64,000 nucleotides of DNA, taken from the NCBI RefSeq assembly GCF_022829515.1, contig NZ_JAKSYL010000227.1, forward strand, positions 62,001-126,000. Direction: 5' to 3'. The stretch is from Methylobacterium sp. J-048. GTDB lineage: Bacteria; Pseudomonadota; Alphaproteobacteria; Rhizobiales; Beijerinckiaceae. Positions 55,922 through 64,000 of the stretch are shown one piece after another (position 1 is the first letter of the stretch; each line of letters starts with the position of its first letter). The notes below the pieces were generated by a model. It was not told the DNA's origin, ran no database searches, and was given only the letters and a program-made list of their open reading frames with translations. A program made the position numbers and the translations under genes.

Positions 55922-56013
55922 CGTCATCGCGAGCGCAGCGAAGCGACCCAGGGCGGCGCGCGATCCCCGGCGGTGGCGTTTCCCTAGGTTGCTTCGCTTC
56001 TCTCGCAATGACG
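55922..56013. repeat. Dispersed inverted repeat, family 3
   Basis: Left arm 55922-55950 (CGTCATCGCGAGCGCAGCGAAGC) and right arm 55988-56013 (GCTTCGCTTCTCTCGCAATGACG), partly complementary, so they can form a stem. Of the kind scattered between genes in Rhizobiales. Lies between the small helical gene and the end of flbD. Confidence 0.8.
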
Positions 56014-56048
56014 GTGATAGCCGCCGCGAGCGCTCTTGATATCCTGCC

Positions 56049-57410
56049 CTACCCGTAGGCCGCGCTCGCCCGGACGGCGCCGGGCTCGGCCACGTCGAGG
56101 CCGGCCGAGACGTACTCGTTGAGCTTGTTGCGCAGGGTCCGGATCGAGATGCCGAGGATCTTGGCCGCGTGGGTGCGGTTGCCGAGACAATGGTCGAGGG
56201 TGTCGAGGATCAGGTCGCACTCGACCTGCGCCACGGTCCGGCCGACCAGGCCGCGGGTCGCGGCTTCGGCGGCCTGGACGGCGCGACCGGCGGGCCCTTC
56301 GGTGGCGATCGCCTCGCCGTCCGGGGACAGGATCGCGTCGGGGCCGATCTCAGGCCCGGAAGCCAGCAATACCGCCCGGTGCAGGGTGTTCTCGAGCTCG
56401 CGCACGTTGCCGCGCCAGGGGTTCTTCAGCACCAGCGCCCGAGCCTCGGCGCTGAGCGGCCGTGTGGGCACGCCGTTCACCTCGGCGTATTTCCGGGCGA
56501 AATGGGCCGCGAGTTCCAGGATGTCGGCCGGCCGGTCGCGCAGGGCCGGCAGCTTCAAGGAGACGACGTTGAGCCGGTAGAACAGGTCCTCCCGGAACGT
56601 GCCCTTGCGGACTTCGTCCATCAGGTTGCGGTTCGAGGTCGCCAGCACGCGGATGTCGACCCGCACCGGGGCGGTGCCGCCGACCCGGTCGATCACCCGC
56701 TCCTGCAGGGCGCGCAGCAGCTTCGACTGCAGGCGCACATCCATCTCGGAGATCTCGTCGAGCAGCAGCGTGCCGCCATTGGCCTCCTCGAACCGGCCGA
56801 TGCGCCGGGCGACCGCGCCGGTGAACGCGCCCTTCTCGTGGCCGAACAGCTCGGATTCGAGCAGGGCCTCGGGAATCGCCGCGCAATTGACCGAAACGAA
56901 CGGCTTGCCGGCCCGGTGGGACTTCAGGTGGACGTGGCGGGCCAGCACCTCCTTGCCGGTGCCGCTCTCGCCGGTGATCAGCACCGAGGCCTCGGAGGGG
57001 GCGACCTGCTCGGCGAGCTTGACCACCCGCTCCATCGACGGGTCGCGCCAGACGAAGGCGGCGCGGTCGGAGGCGACCGCCTCCAGCACCGCGGCGATCA
57101 GCTCGGGATCGGGCGGGAGCGGGATGTACTCCTTGGCGCCGGCCCGGATCGCCGCCACCGCGGTCTGCGCGTCGGCCGAGACCCCGCAGGCGACCACGGG
57201 GGTGCGGATGCGCTCGGCCTCCAGGGCGTCGACGAGGTCGCGCACCGCCAGCGACACGTCGATCATGATCAGGTCGGCGCCCTTGGCGCGCAGGACGTTG
57301 AGGCCCTGCGGGATCGCATCCGCCTGCGTCACCGAGGCGCCGCGCCGCATCGCGATCTTGGAAGCGGTGATCAGCTCGCCGTTGAGCCGCCCGATCATCA
57401 GGAGCCGCAT
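56049..57410 (-). CDS. flbD: Sigma-54-dependent flagellar regulator FlbD
   Basis: 453 residues. N-terminal receiver-like domain ([21 protein letters not shown] to about 115) without the usual acidic pocket, as in FlbD; AAA+ domain with Walker [19 protein letters not shown] loop, Walker [10 protein letters not shown], and R-finger region; C-terminal Fis-type HTH ([21 protein letters not shown]). Activates late flagellar sigma-54 promoters and represses early ones. ATG at 57410; last gene of the fliF operon, 82 bases after fliN. Confidence 0.95.
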   Translation of the reverse strand: MRLLMIGRLNGELITASKIAMRRGASVTQADAIPQGLNVLRAKGADLIMIDVSLAVRDLVDALEAERIRTPVVACGVSADAQTAVAAIRAGAKEYIPLPPDPELIAAVLEAVASDRAAFVWRDPSMERVVKLAEQVAPSEASVLITGESGTGKEVLARHVHLKSHRAGKPFVSVNCAAIPEALLESELFGHEKGAFTGAVARRIGRFEEANGGTLLLDEISEMDVRLQSKLLRALQERVIDRVGGTAPVRVDIRVLATSNRNLMDEVRKGTFREDLFYRLNVVSLKLPALRDRPADILELAAHFARKYAEVNGVPTRPLSAEARALVLKNPWRGNVRELENTLHRAVLLASGPEIGPDAILSPDGEAIATEGPAGRAVQAAEAATRGLVGRTVAQVECDLILDTLDHCLGNRTHAAKILGISIRTLRNKLNEYVSAGLDVAEPGAVRASAAYG

Positions 57411-57492
57411 GGTTCGTCCCTCTCAAATGTCGTGGCGTGAGGTGCAAGCCGCCTCGCGAGGCAGCGGTCTCCCGCGCAAAGTCCCCAAAAAA

Positions 57493-57825
57493 TCATTCGC
57501 CCTTGACGATCTCGGTCATCGTCACCCCGAGCCGGTCCTCGACGAGGACGACCTCGCCGCGGGCGACCAGCCGGTTGTTGACGAACACGTCGATCGCCTC
57601 GCCGACCTTCCGGTCGAGTTCGAGCACGGCGCCGGGGGCGAGCCGGAGCAGGTCGCCGATCGGCATCCGGGAGGAGCCGAGCACCGCCGAGACCATCACG
57701 GGCACGTCGAACAGCTGCTCCAGGTCGGCGGCCGTCTTCGGGGTGGTGGGCGTGTCGCGGATCGAGCCCGCGGCGTAGTCGGGATCGGTGTCGCCGAGCT
57801 GGGGCAGGCTGAAATCGTCGGACAT
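57493..57825 (-). CDS. fliN: Flagellar motor switch protein FliN
   Basis: 110 residues. SpoA domain: LFDVPVMVSAVLGSSRMPIGDLLRLAPGAVLELDRKVGEAIDVFVNNRLVARGEVVLVEDRLGVTMTEIV, a complete FliN/FliY C-terminal domain. C-ring component with FliG and FliM. ATG at 57825; 9 bases after fliH. Confidence 0.96.
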   Translation of the reverse strand: MSDDFSLPQLGDTDPDYAAGSIRDTPTTPKTAADLEQLFDVPVMVSAVLGSSRMPIGDLLRLAPGAVLELDRKVGEAIDVFVNNRLVARGEVVLVEDRLGVTMTEIVKGE

Positions 57826-57834
57826 CCGGACTCC

Positions 57835-58446
57835 TTAGGCGGTCGGGGGCAGGCCGAGGGCGTCGGCGACGGCGGCCTCGATGCGGGCGCGCTCGCGCAC
57901 GATGCCGCCGTCGGCCCATTCGATGCGGGCGTCGCCCGCCTGCATGTCGGGGTCGCCCAGCACCACGAGGCGGCCCTCGTAGCCGCGCTCCCGGGCGAGC
58001 TTCTTCACCAGGGTTTCAGCGTCCTCGACGAGGCCGTCATGCACGCGCACCACGAGATGGGGCACGCCGCGCAGGTGCTGGAGCGCCGTGCGGGCGGCCT
58101 CGCCGATGCTGGCCAGCGGGGCGGCGTCGAGGGCGTCGCCGGCGACTTTCCGGGCGATCAGCACCGCCACCTCGACCGCCTGCGCCTCGCGCTCGGCATC
58201 GTGCGCGTCGGCCCGGGCGAGGAGCGCCGCGGCGGCCTGGGCCAGGTGGCTCAGCGCTGCGGCAAGCCGGCCCTGGATCTGGGCCTCGGCCTGGATCAGG
58301 CCGTCCTGCACACCCCGGGCATGCGCCTCCACTTCCGCGCGGGCCGCCGCCTCGGCGGCGCGCTGGGCGGCCGGGCTCGGGCGCGGGCTGCGGAAGTCGG
58401 TCTCGAACAGGAACGGCTTGGTGGTCCGGGGCGACGCGGCGTTCAA
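57835..58446 (-). CDS. fliH: Flagellar assembly protein FliH (FlbE)
   Basis: 203 residues. A long helical Ala/Glu-rich stalk (residues about 25-100) then the conserved C-terminal domain (LVVLGDPDMQAGDARIEWADGGIVRERARIEAAVADAL). Escorts export ATPase FliI to the gate; in Caulobacter the gene is called flbE. ATG overlaps the fliG stop by 4 bases. Confidence 0.9.
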   Translation of the reverse strand: MNAASPRTTKPFLFETDFRSPRPSPAAQRAAEAAARAEVEAHARGVQDGLIQAEAQIQGRLAAALSHLAQAAAALLARADAHDAEREAQAVEVAVLIARKVAGDALDAAPLASIGEAARTALQHLRGVPHLVVRVHDGLVEDAETLVKKLARERGYEGRLVVLGDPDMQAGDARIEWADGGIVRERARIEAAVADALGLPPTA

Positions 58447-59489
58447 TAGACCAGCTCCTCCTCGGCGCTGTTCTTGGCGATCATGATCTCGCCCTTCTCG
58501 GCGAGGTCCTTGGCGGTCTCGGTCATCTTCGCTTGCGCCTCATCGACCTCCTTGAGGCGGACGGGGCCGAGCGAGGCCATCTCGTCCGTGAGGTTCTTGG
58601 CGGCGCGGGTCGACATCTGCCGCATGAAGAAGGCCCGGGTGGGCTCGTTGGCGCCCTTGAGCGCCCGGCACAGGGTCGCGCCGTCGACCCTCTGCATCAG
58701 GGTCTGGACGCTGCCTGGATCGAGCTTGAGCAGGTCCTCGAAGGTGAACATCAGCTCGCGGATGCGCTTGGCCGAGCCGCGATTGGCCTGATCGAGGGCG
58801 GCGAGGAAGCGGCCCTCGGTCTGGCGGTCGAAGGCGTTGAACACGTCCGCCATCATCTCGTGGGCGTCGCGGCGCTGGGTCTGGGCGATGGTCGAGACGA
58901 ACTCGACCCGCAGGGTCTCCTCGATGTGGCGCAGGGCCTCCTTCTGCACCGTCTCCATGCGCAGCATCCGGTTCAGCACGTCGATGGCGAATTCCTCGGG
59001 CAGGATGGTGAGCACCTTGGCGGCGTAGTCGGCGCGCACCCGCGACAGCACCACCGCCACGGTCTGCGGGTACTCGTTGCGCAGGAACGAGGCGAGGATC
59101 TCGGGATCGACCTGGGCGATCGAGGCCCAGACGCGCTTGCCCGAGGCGCCCTTGATCTCGGCCATGATCAGGGAGACCTGATCGGATGGGAAGATCTTCA
59201 GGAGCAGCGCCTCGGTGCGCTCGAAGTTCGACGAGATGCCGCCGCTGTTGCTGAGCCGCGTCACGAACTCGATGATCAGCCGCTCGACTGTGGCGACCTC
59301 CAGCGTGCCGAGCTGGACCATCGCGTGGCTGACCTTCTTGACCTCGTCCTCCTCCAGCATCTGCCAGATCGGCGCGCCCTCGGCCTCGCCGAGCATCAGC
59401 AGCAGCGCGGCCGCGCGCTGCGGGCCGGGCATCGTCGCGAAGGCGTTGCCGCCCTCGGTCGCTAGGGAATTCGCCAGTCCTGCCGCCAT
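58443..59489 (-). CDS. fliG: Flagellar motor switch protein FliG
   Basis: 348 residues. N-terminal domain (QRAAALLLMLGEAEGAPIW), middle domain with FLRNEYPQTVAVVLSRV (the EHPQT motif as NEYPQT), and C-terminal torque-generating domain FTFEDLLKLDPGSVQTLMQRVD. The tail (EEELVY) is acidic. Connects the MS-ring to FliM/FliN. ATG at 59489, 25 bases after fliF. Confidence 0.96.
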   Translation of the reverse strand: MAAGLANSLATEGGNAFATMPGPQRAAALLLMLGEAEGAPIWQMLEEDEVKKVSHAMVQLGTLEVATVERLIIEFVTRLSNSGGISSNFERTEALLLKIFPSDQVSLIMAEIKGASGKRVWASIAQVDPEILASFLRNEYPQTVAVVLSRVRADYAAKVLTILPEEFAIDVLNRMLRMETVQKEALRHIEETLRVEFVSTIAQTQRRDAHEMMADVFNAFDRQTEGRFLAALDQANRGSAKRIRELMFTFEDLLKLDPGSVQTLMQRVDGATLCRALKGANEPTRAFFMRQMSTRAAKNLTDEMASLGPVRLKEVDEAQAKMTETAKDLAEKGEIMIAKNSAEEELVY

Positions 59490-59514
59490 TGTCCGTCCCC
59501 CGATCCTCGACGCG

Positions 59515-61140
59515 CTACTCTTCCTGGATCCAGGTGCGCAGCACCTCGACGGTCTCGGCCGGGCTGGCCCGGACCATGTCGACGACGCGCTGCACGGTGT
59601 CGGCCTGGATCTGGCCGTTGATCTTGGCGAACTCCATCAGCCGGGTGGTCGGGTTGTCGCGCTCGATCATCGTGACCGTGGCTCCCGCAGCCGCCGCCGC
59701 GGCGGCCTCGGCGAGGGTCGCAGGCCCGGCCAAAGCCGGGGCGTCCGGCACCGGCGCCAGCACCTGCCGCACTAGCGGGCGCACCACCGTGAGAAGGACG
59801 ATCAGGGTCAGCAGCGCCAGCACCGAGAGTTCGGCCATGCGCAGTACGTCTTCCTTGGTCGGCGCGAGCAGCGACTGGATCAGGCTCGGCTCGCTGAATT
59901 GCGGCACGCTCGGCGCCTCGGCGAAGCGCAGGTTCACCACCTCGATCTGGTCGCCGCGCGCCTTGTCGAACCCGACCGCGCTGCGGACCAGGGCGGTGAT
60001 CCGCTCGATCTCGGCCGGCGGCCGGGGGCTGTAGGTCTGCTTGCCGTCCGGGGCGGTGGCGTAGACGCCGTCGAGCACCACGGCGACGGACAGGCGCTTG
60101 ACCCGGCCGCCCTCGGCGACCTCGGTCTTGGTGACCCGGGAAATCTCGTAGTTCGAGGTCTCCTCGTTCTTGTTGGTCGCGTCCTTCGGTGCCGGCGGCT
60201 TGTCGCCGCCATTGGCGCCGGGCAGCTCGTTGCCGACCGTCACCTGCCCGTCGGCATTGCCGGAAATCGTCGATTCGGTCCGCGTCTGGGTGGAGCGCAC
60301 GACCCGGCTTTCCGGGTCGTAGCTCTCGGAGCGGCTCTCGATCCGGTTCAGGTCGAGTTCGGCATTGACCTGGACCCGGGCGCGCCCCGGCCCGACGATG
60401 CCGGCGATGACATCCTCGATCTGGCCGCGCAGGCGCCGCTCCAGGCCGATCTGCCGGTCCTCGAAGGCACTCGCGGCGTTGGAATCGGCGTCCTTGGCGC
60501 CGTCGGCCAGCAGCCGGCCGCGCTCGTCGACGATCGAGACCCGCTCGGGTTTCAGACCTTCGACGGCGGAGGCCGCGAGGTGCCGGATCGCCCGGACCTG
60601 GCCGGCATCGAGCTCGCCCATCAGCTTCAGCACGATGGCGGCGCTCGGGGTCTCCCGGTCGCGCTCGAACAGGCGACGCTCGGGCAGCACCAGATGGACC
60701 CGGGCCGCCTGGACCCGGCCGATCGCCCGGATCGACCGCGACAGCTCGCCCTCGAGGGCACGCAGGTGGTTCACGTTCTGCACGAAGTTGGTAGACGAGA
60801 ACGCGTCGCCCTTGTCGAAGATCTCGTAGCCGACGCCGGCCTGGACCGGCAGGCCCTTGCCGGCCAGGTCCATCCGCAGCCGAGCGAGGTCGGCCCGGGG
60901 CGCCATGATGGTCTGGCCGGTATCGCCCTTCGATTCGTAGCGGATGCCGCGGCTGTCGAGCTCGCGGATCACGGCGGCCGAATCCTGCATCGACAGGTCG
61001 GAGAACAGCACGCCCATATCGGGGCGCGAGACCCGCAGAATGATGAAGGCGAAGAAGCCGATGAGGGTCAGCGTCACCGCCGCCATGGCGGCGATCCGGG
61101 CCGGTCCGAGCTTCGTGACGAGATCGAGGACCGGCTTCAC
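59515..61140 (-). CDS. fliF: Flagellar MS-ring protein FliF
   Basis: 541 residues. TM1 (MAAVTLTLIGFFAFIILRVS), YscJ/FliF ring-building domains with VQAGVGYEIFDKGDAFSSTNFVQ and RVHLVLPERRLFERDRETPSA, a disordered middle (about 295-330), TM2 (LSVLALLTLIVLLTVVRPLV) and C-terminal FliG-binding end AETVEVLRTWIQEE. GTG at 61140; first gene of the operon fliF-fliG-fliH-fliN-flbD, same order as in Caulobacter. A CtrA-like box lies about 70 bases upstream. Confidence 0.96.
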   Translation of the reverse strand: MKPVLDLVTKLGPARIAAMAAVTLTLIGFFAFIILRVSRPDMGVLFSDLSMQDSAAVIRELDSRGIRYESKGDTGQTIMAPRADLARLRMDLAGKGLPVQAGVGYEIFDKGDAFSSTNFVQNVNHLRALEGELSRSIRAIGRVQAARVHLVLPERRLFERDRETPSAAIVLKLMGELDAGQVRAIRHLAASAVEGLKPERVSIVDERGRLLADGAKDADSNAASAFEDRQIGLERRLRGQIEDVIAGIVGPGRARVQVNAELDLNRIESRSESYDPESRVVRSTQTRTESTISGNADGQVTVGNELPGANGGDKPPAPKDATNKNEETSNYEISRVTKTEVAEGGRVKRLSVAVVLDGVYATAPDGKQTYSPRPPAEIERITALVRSAVGFDKARGDQIEVVNLRFAEAPSVPQFSEPSLIQSLLAPTKEDVLRMAELSVLALLTLIVLLTVVRPLVRQVLAPVPDAPALAGPATLAEAAAAAAAGATVTMIERDNPTTRLMEFAKINGQIQADTVQRVVDMVRASPAETVEVLRTWIQEE

Positions 61141-61212
61141 GGGATGGTTCGCTGCACTCTAACGCTGGCGGGGCCACACGGCCCGCCCCGGCAGAATTTG
61201 CCCAGCTCGTGG

Positions 61213-61227
61213 TTAGCGAGGCGTTAA
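61213..61227 (-). promoter_or_regulatory. CtrA-like box before fliF
   Basis: Plus strand TTAG-N7-TTAA at 61213-61227, one base from the consensus on either strand. In Caulobacter, fliF is a CtrA-controlled early gene. By-eye match. Confidence 0.45.
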
Positions 61228-61355
61228 TGCGGAGCCTCGCATTCGCGTGAAGATGGGCCCGGAACGGAACGAAGCCGCATCCGGGTTGCGGAGGCGGCTT
61301 CGGCAGGCTGTTCGGGATCGGGCCAGGCAAGGCGCGATCCCGGTTCCGGCGACAC

Positions 61356-61631
61356 TCAGTGCCGGTAGTGCTGGATCCGTGTCGTCCGCAGCCCGGCCAG
61401 GCCGTGCTGGTCGATGGAGAACTGCCAGCTCAGAAATTCCTCGGTGGTCAAGGTGTAGCGCTTGCACGCATCCTCGAGACTGAGAAGGCCACCGCGCACG
61501 GCGGCGACGACCTCTGCCTTGCGCCGGATCACCCAACGGCGGGTGCTCGGCGGCGGAAGATCCGCGATGGTGAGAGGAGAGCCGTCTGGCCCGATCACGT
61601 ATTTGACTCTCGGGCGGCTGGGTTCGGTCAT
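61356..61631 (-). CDS. sciP: CtrA inhibitory protein SciP (DUF1153)
   Basis: 91 residues. Nearly the whole conserved SciP sequence: RPRVKYVIGPDGSPLTI, RWVIRRKAEVVAAVRGGLLS, then an HTH LEDACKRYTLTTEEFLSWQ and HGLAGLRTTRIQHYRH. Binds CtrA and blocks its recruitment of RNA polymerase in swarmer cells of Caulobacter. ATG at 61631 chosen (MTEPSRPRVK); the frame continues upstream through unconserved residues. Sits between fliF and flgD. Upstream are a CtrA-like box and a GANTC site. Confidence 0.94.
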   Translation of the reverse strand: MTEPSRPRVKYVIGPDGSPLTIADLPPPSTRRWVIRRKAEVVAAVRGGLLSLEDACKRYTLTTEEFLSWQFSIDQHGLAGLRTTRIQHYRH

Positions 61632-61684
61632 GATACGCTCTACACTCGACTGACCTGTCGAGCGTTGAAGGTACTTGCGTCCGC

Positions 61685-61721
61685 TTAAGAGATGTTGAAG
61701 CGGATCACTCGGATATGATTC
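61685..61721 (-). promoter_or_regulatory. CtrA-like box and GANTC site before sciP
   Basis: Plus strand TTAA-N7-TGAA at 61685-61699 and GATTC (CcrM site) at 61717-61721, 54 to 90 bases upstream of the sciP start and beyond the flgD stop. Suggests that CtrA drives its own inhibitor and that methylation may time it, as reported for Caulobacter sciP. Confidence 0.5.
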
Positions 61722-61722
61722 G

Positions 61723-62409
61723 TCAGGTGCCACTTGTGGACAACCCTATGCTTTGGACGCTGCTCAGCGGAACTTTCTGAGAGCCGATCATCAGGACCGG
61801 CGCCGTGCCGGTGAGATCGACCGAGTCCACCGTCCCGTTCAGGCTGGTGTCGACGGAGACGTTCGTTCCGGTCGCGTCCGAGGCCGAGACCTTGATCGAG
61901 TAGGTGCCGTCCGGCGCGGTCAGTCCCGCCGAGGTCTTGCCGTTCCAGCTATAGGTTTGGCTGCCGGCGGTCAGCGACGTGGTCTGTGTCGCCACGACGT
62001 TGCTGTTCGAATCAAGGATCGTCACCACCGCCTTGGAGGCCGCCCGGGCCGGCGTCAGCGTCCAGGAGGCCGAGCCCTTGGACAGCTGGGAGGTGCTGCC
62101 ATCCGCCGTGATGCTCTTGCCGATATAGCTGGTCGCCGAAGCGGAACTCGCCGATTTCGACGCGGTCAGGATGCTGTCGAGGCGATCATTGGACTTGAGC
62201 TGCTGCTCGACGCCGGCGAACTGGACCAGCTGCTGCGTGAACTGGTTGGTGTCCATCGGGTCGAGCGGATTCTGGTTCTTGAGCTGCGTGGTGAGCAGCG
62301 TCAGGAACTGCGTGAAGTTGCCGGCGATCTCGGTGGCGTTGGCGCTCGAGGCGCTGCTGCTCGACGCTGTGGATGACGTGTTGGTAACGCTGGATATGCC
62401 GGAGGTCAT
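61723..62409 (-). CDS. flgD: Flagellar hook capping protein FlgD
   Basis: 228 residues. N-terminal FlgD motif NFTQFLTLLTTQLKNQNPLDP and NQFTQQLVQFAGVEQQ, preceded by a Ser/Thr-rich tail; C-terminal Ig/tudor-like domains (YSWNGKTSAGLTAPDGTYSIKV). Guides hook polymerisation. ATG at 62409. Leads into the sciP region; fliK lies 90 bases upstream. Confidence 0.95.
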   Translation of the reverse strand: MTSGISSVTNTSSTASSSSASSANATEIAGNFTQFLTLLTTQLKNQNPLDPMDTNQFTQQLVQFAGVEQQLKSNDRLDSILTASKSASSASATSYIGKSITADGSTSQLSKGSASWTLTPARAASKAVVTILDSNSNVVATQTTSLTAGSQTYSWNGKTSAGLTAPDGTYSIKVSASDATGTNVSVDTSLNGTVDSVDLTGTAPVLMIGSQKVPLSSVQSIGLSTSGT

Positions 62410-62499
62410 GCGGCTCGCTCCCGTGGCGCGTCGGGGCGGACAGCCGGGACGCGGGATGTTTCGATGTGGTCGCGCGATGCGGGTTCGGGGCGCATCGCG

Positions 62500-64000
62500 C
62501 TAGATTCTGATGTCGAGGCCGCCATAGCCGCGCAGCCAGCGCGTCGGCGCGGTCTCCTGGGGCGCGGCTTCGGCCCGATCCTGCATCCAGGCGCTCTGGC
62601 CGCCCCCGGGGGCATTGCGCTCGCCGCCGCTGCCGCCGCCCTGAGCGTTGCCGTCGCTGCGCAGCGACAGGTTGAGGCTGCCTCCCGACGGATCGAGCCC
62701 GGCCTGAGACAGGGCCTGCTGCAGCTGGCCGGCATCGCGCTGAAGCATGGCCAAAGTCTCGGGCCGCTCGACCACGAGGTGGGTCATCACCGTGCCGCGG
62801 GCCTTGTCGATCTCGAGCTTGACGTCGATCCGCCCGAGCTCGGCCGGATCGAGCCGGATCTGGAACTCGCTCGACCCGGCGAGCGAACGCAGGCCGATGG
62901 TCATCGGCACCTGGCCGATCGGCACCACCGGATCCGGCGGGGCTTGCGTCTGTGCCGGGGTGAGTGCGGCGGCCTGCGTCGCGCCGGTATGCGTCCCGGC
63001 CGCCTGCGGGGTGAGCGCGGCCGGGTCCGGGCCGCCCTGGGGCGGGGCGGGGGTGGCGGCCGGTGCTTGCAGGCCGGCGGCGGCGCCGTTGCCTTGGCCG
63101 GCATCCGCCAGGGCCGCCAAGAAATCCTGGCCGGCGGAGGCGCCCGAAGCCGCGACCGCTCCCGCAGGACCGGTCTCACCGGCCTTCACGGCCTCGACCG
63201 GGCTCGCACCCTGGCCCGAGACCGCAGATGCCGCGCCGGCTTTGGCTCCGGCGATGGCGAGGCCAGCCTTCGCGCCGATCGCATCTGCCGCGGCGCCCGC
63301 GGCCGCCGGGAGCGCGGTCCCCGAAGCCGCAATCCCGGAACCGGTGGTGCCGGAGCCGATCGATCCGGTCGCCCCGACCTCTCCACCCTCCCCATCGGCG
63401 GCGGCACGGACGGGGCCACCCTTGACGAGCTCGGCCAGCAGGGCCTGCAGCGTTCCGGGCAGGGCCGGGCTCGCGGCCTGCGATTCGGCCTGGGAGGCCG
63501 CCTCGCTCGGCGCTGCTTGGGCCGTCTCGGTCGCGGCCGGATCGGCGGCAGCCGTGTCGGTCCTGGCGGTCTCGGACGACGCCGCACCGGAGGCGGCATC
63601 CTGCGCGGGAGCACCCGCGGGGTCGGAGGCCGCCTGCGCATCGGCCTTCTGCGCGGCCCCGGCGGCGCTGGAGGGATCCGATGCTTTCGCCGATCCGCGC
63701 GCCTCTGTCCCGGCAGCGGACGTGGCTCTCCGATTGTCAGTGGACGGCGCGCTCTGTGCCTGCGCGCGGGGATCCGCCGGCCCGGCGGAGTTTGTCGGTC
63801 TGGTCTCCGTGCGGGCGGCGGCGCGCGCCTTGGCGGTCTCGGCCGCATCCCGCACACGATCCGAGGTCGTGCGCGCCGCATCGGCCTGGCTGCGCTGGGT
63901 CTCCGCGCGGTCGCGGGTCGCCGCCGCGTCGTCCCGGGCCCGGGCCTCACTCAGCGCCGCGCCGAAGCGATCCTGCGACGAGTCGCCTGCCCGGGCGGCG
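62500..64000 (-). CDS. fliK: Flagellar hook-length control protein FliK, N-terminus outside window
   Basis: At least 500 residues visible; the frame is open to the window edge, so the start is missing. The N-terminal 300 residues are Ala/Pro/Gly-rich and low in complexity, as expected for the ruler part. The C-terminal domain is conserved: LAGSSEFQIRLDPAELGRIDVKLEIDKARGTVMTHLVVERPETLAMLQRDAGQLQQALSQAGLD. The GTG at 63855 is internal. Followed on the same strand by flgD. Confidence 0.88.
   Translation of the reverse strand, partial: AARAGDSSQDRFGAALSEARARDDAAATRDRAETQRSQADAARTTSDRVRDAAETAKARAAARTETRPTNSAGPADPRAQAQSAPSTDNRRATSAAGTEARGSAKASDPSSAAGAAQKADAQAASDPAGAPAQDAASGAASSETARTDTAAADPAATETAQAAPSEAASQAESQAASPALPGTLQALLAELVKGGPVRAAADGEGGEVGATGSIGSGTTGSGIAASGTALPAAAGAAADAIGAKAGLAIAGAKAGAASAVSGQGASPVEAVKAGETGPAGAVAASGASAGQDFLAALADAGQGNGAAAGLQAPAATPAPPQGGPDPAALTPQAAGTHTGATQAAALTPAQTQAPPDPVVPIGQVPMTIGLRSLAGSSEFQIRLDPAELGRIDVKLEIDKARGTVMTHLVVERPETLAMLQRDAGQLQQALSQAGLDPSGGSLNLSLRSDGNAQGGGSGGERNAPGGGQSAWMQDRAEAAPQETAPTRWLRGYGGLDIRI

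Noticed and set aside
61141-61212. Possible sigma-54 (-24/-12) element upstream of fliF
   Set aside because: A GG...GC pair exists (in CTGGGCAAATTCTGCC) but the spacing is 8-9 rather than 10 bases.

Overview
The window is GC-rich, densely packed alphaproteobacterial DNA. The gene set points to Methylobacterium or a close relative in the Methylobacteriaceae. The clues are a 267-residue PhyR with its phospho-acceptor at Asp190 next to divergent nepR, the long-chain acyl carrier protein AcpXL, SciP and FlbD, a fliF-fliG-fliH-fliN-flbD operon as in Caulobacter, and two CrtI-type enzymes with a glycosyltransferase and an acyltransferase as expected for C30 carotenoid pigments. The genus is an inference from content; no rRNA or tRNA gene was seen.

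Layout. 1-10.7 kb: 3' part of aconitase, a small exported protein, a chemoreceptor, a succinyl-CoA:3-ketoacid CoA-transferase pair (scoA-scoB), an AsmA-like protein, a DUF1499 protein and a metallo-beta-lactamase-fold hydrolase. 10.8-14.1 kb: a compact general stress response island with nepR and phyR. It carries seven exact GGAAC-N17-GTT promoters (sigma-EcfG type), most in divergent pairs. These serve nepR, phyR, a DUF1328 membrane protein, a KGG-type stress protein, two small unknown genes and one apparently non-coding transcript of about 90 nt that ends at its own terminator. 14.2-25.1 kb: SCO-like copper protein, cNMP-binding protein, L,D-transpeptidase, AI-2E-type transporter, the acpXL-fabZXL-fabF2XL lipid A fatty-acid genes, a cold-shock gene, NAD kinase, CutA and others.

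25.2-35.5 kb: a long leftward run holding two CrtI-family enzymes, a DUF2141 protein, an ABC-2 ATPase and permease, a glutamine amidotransferase, a PlsC-like acyltransferase and a family-2 glycosyltransferase, preceded by a MaoC-type hydratase and a TrmH-type methyltransferase. 35.7-51.5 kb: short cation transporter, phosphoesterase, second chemoreceptor, Na+/H+ antiporter, outer-membrane channel-like protein, homospermidine synthase, IalB-like protein, a 1134-residue TPR protein, a kinase lacking its P-loop, and three Tad-type pilus assembly genes. 51.6-64 kb: fliP, an HpnL-like membrane protein, a capsule-export type protein, the fliF-fliG-fliH-fliN-flbD operon, sciP, flgD and the 3' part of fliK.

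How it fits together. The phyR region looks like a self-contained sigma-EcfG regulon nucleus: partner-switching regulators, effector genes and a candidate small RNA all carry the same promoter. The flagellar/pilus end looks wired to the CtrA cell-cycle circuit: CtrA-like boxes (TTAA-N7-TTAA with one mismatch) precede the Tad operon, fliF and sciP, two of them with a GANTC (CcrM) site. Three families of inverted repeats lie between genes. The most novel items are the stress-driven small RNA candidate beside phyR, the ketosynthase that has lost its catalytic cysteine in the acpXL cluster, and the co-transcription of an ABC-2 exporter with carotenoid genes.
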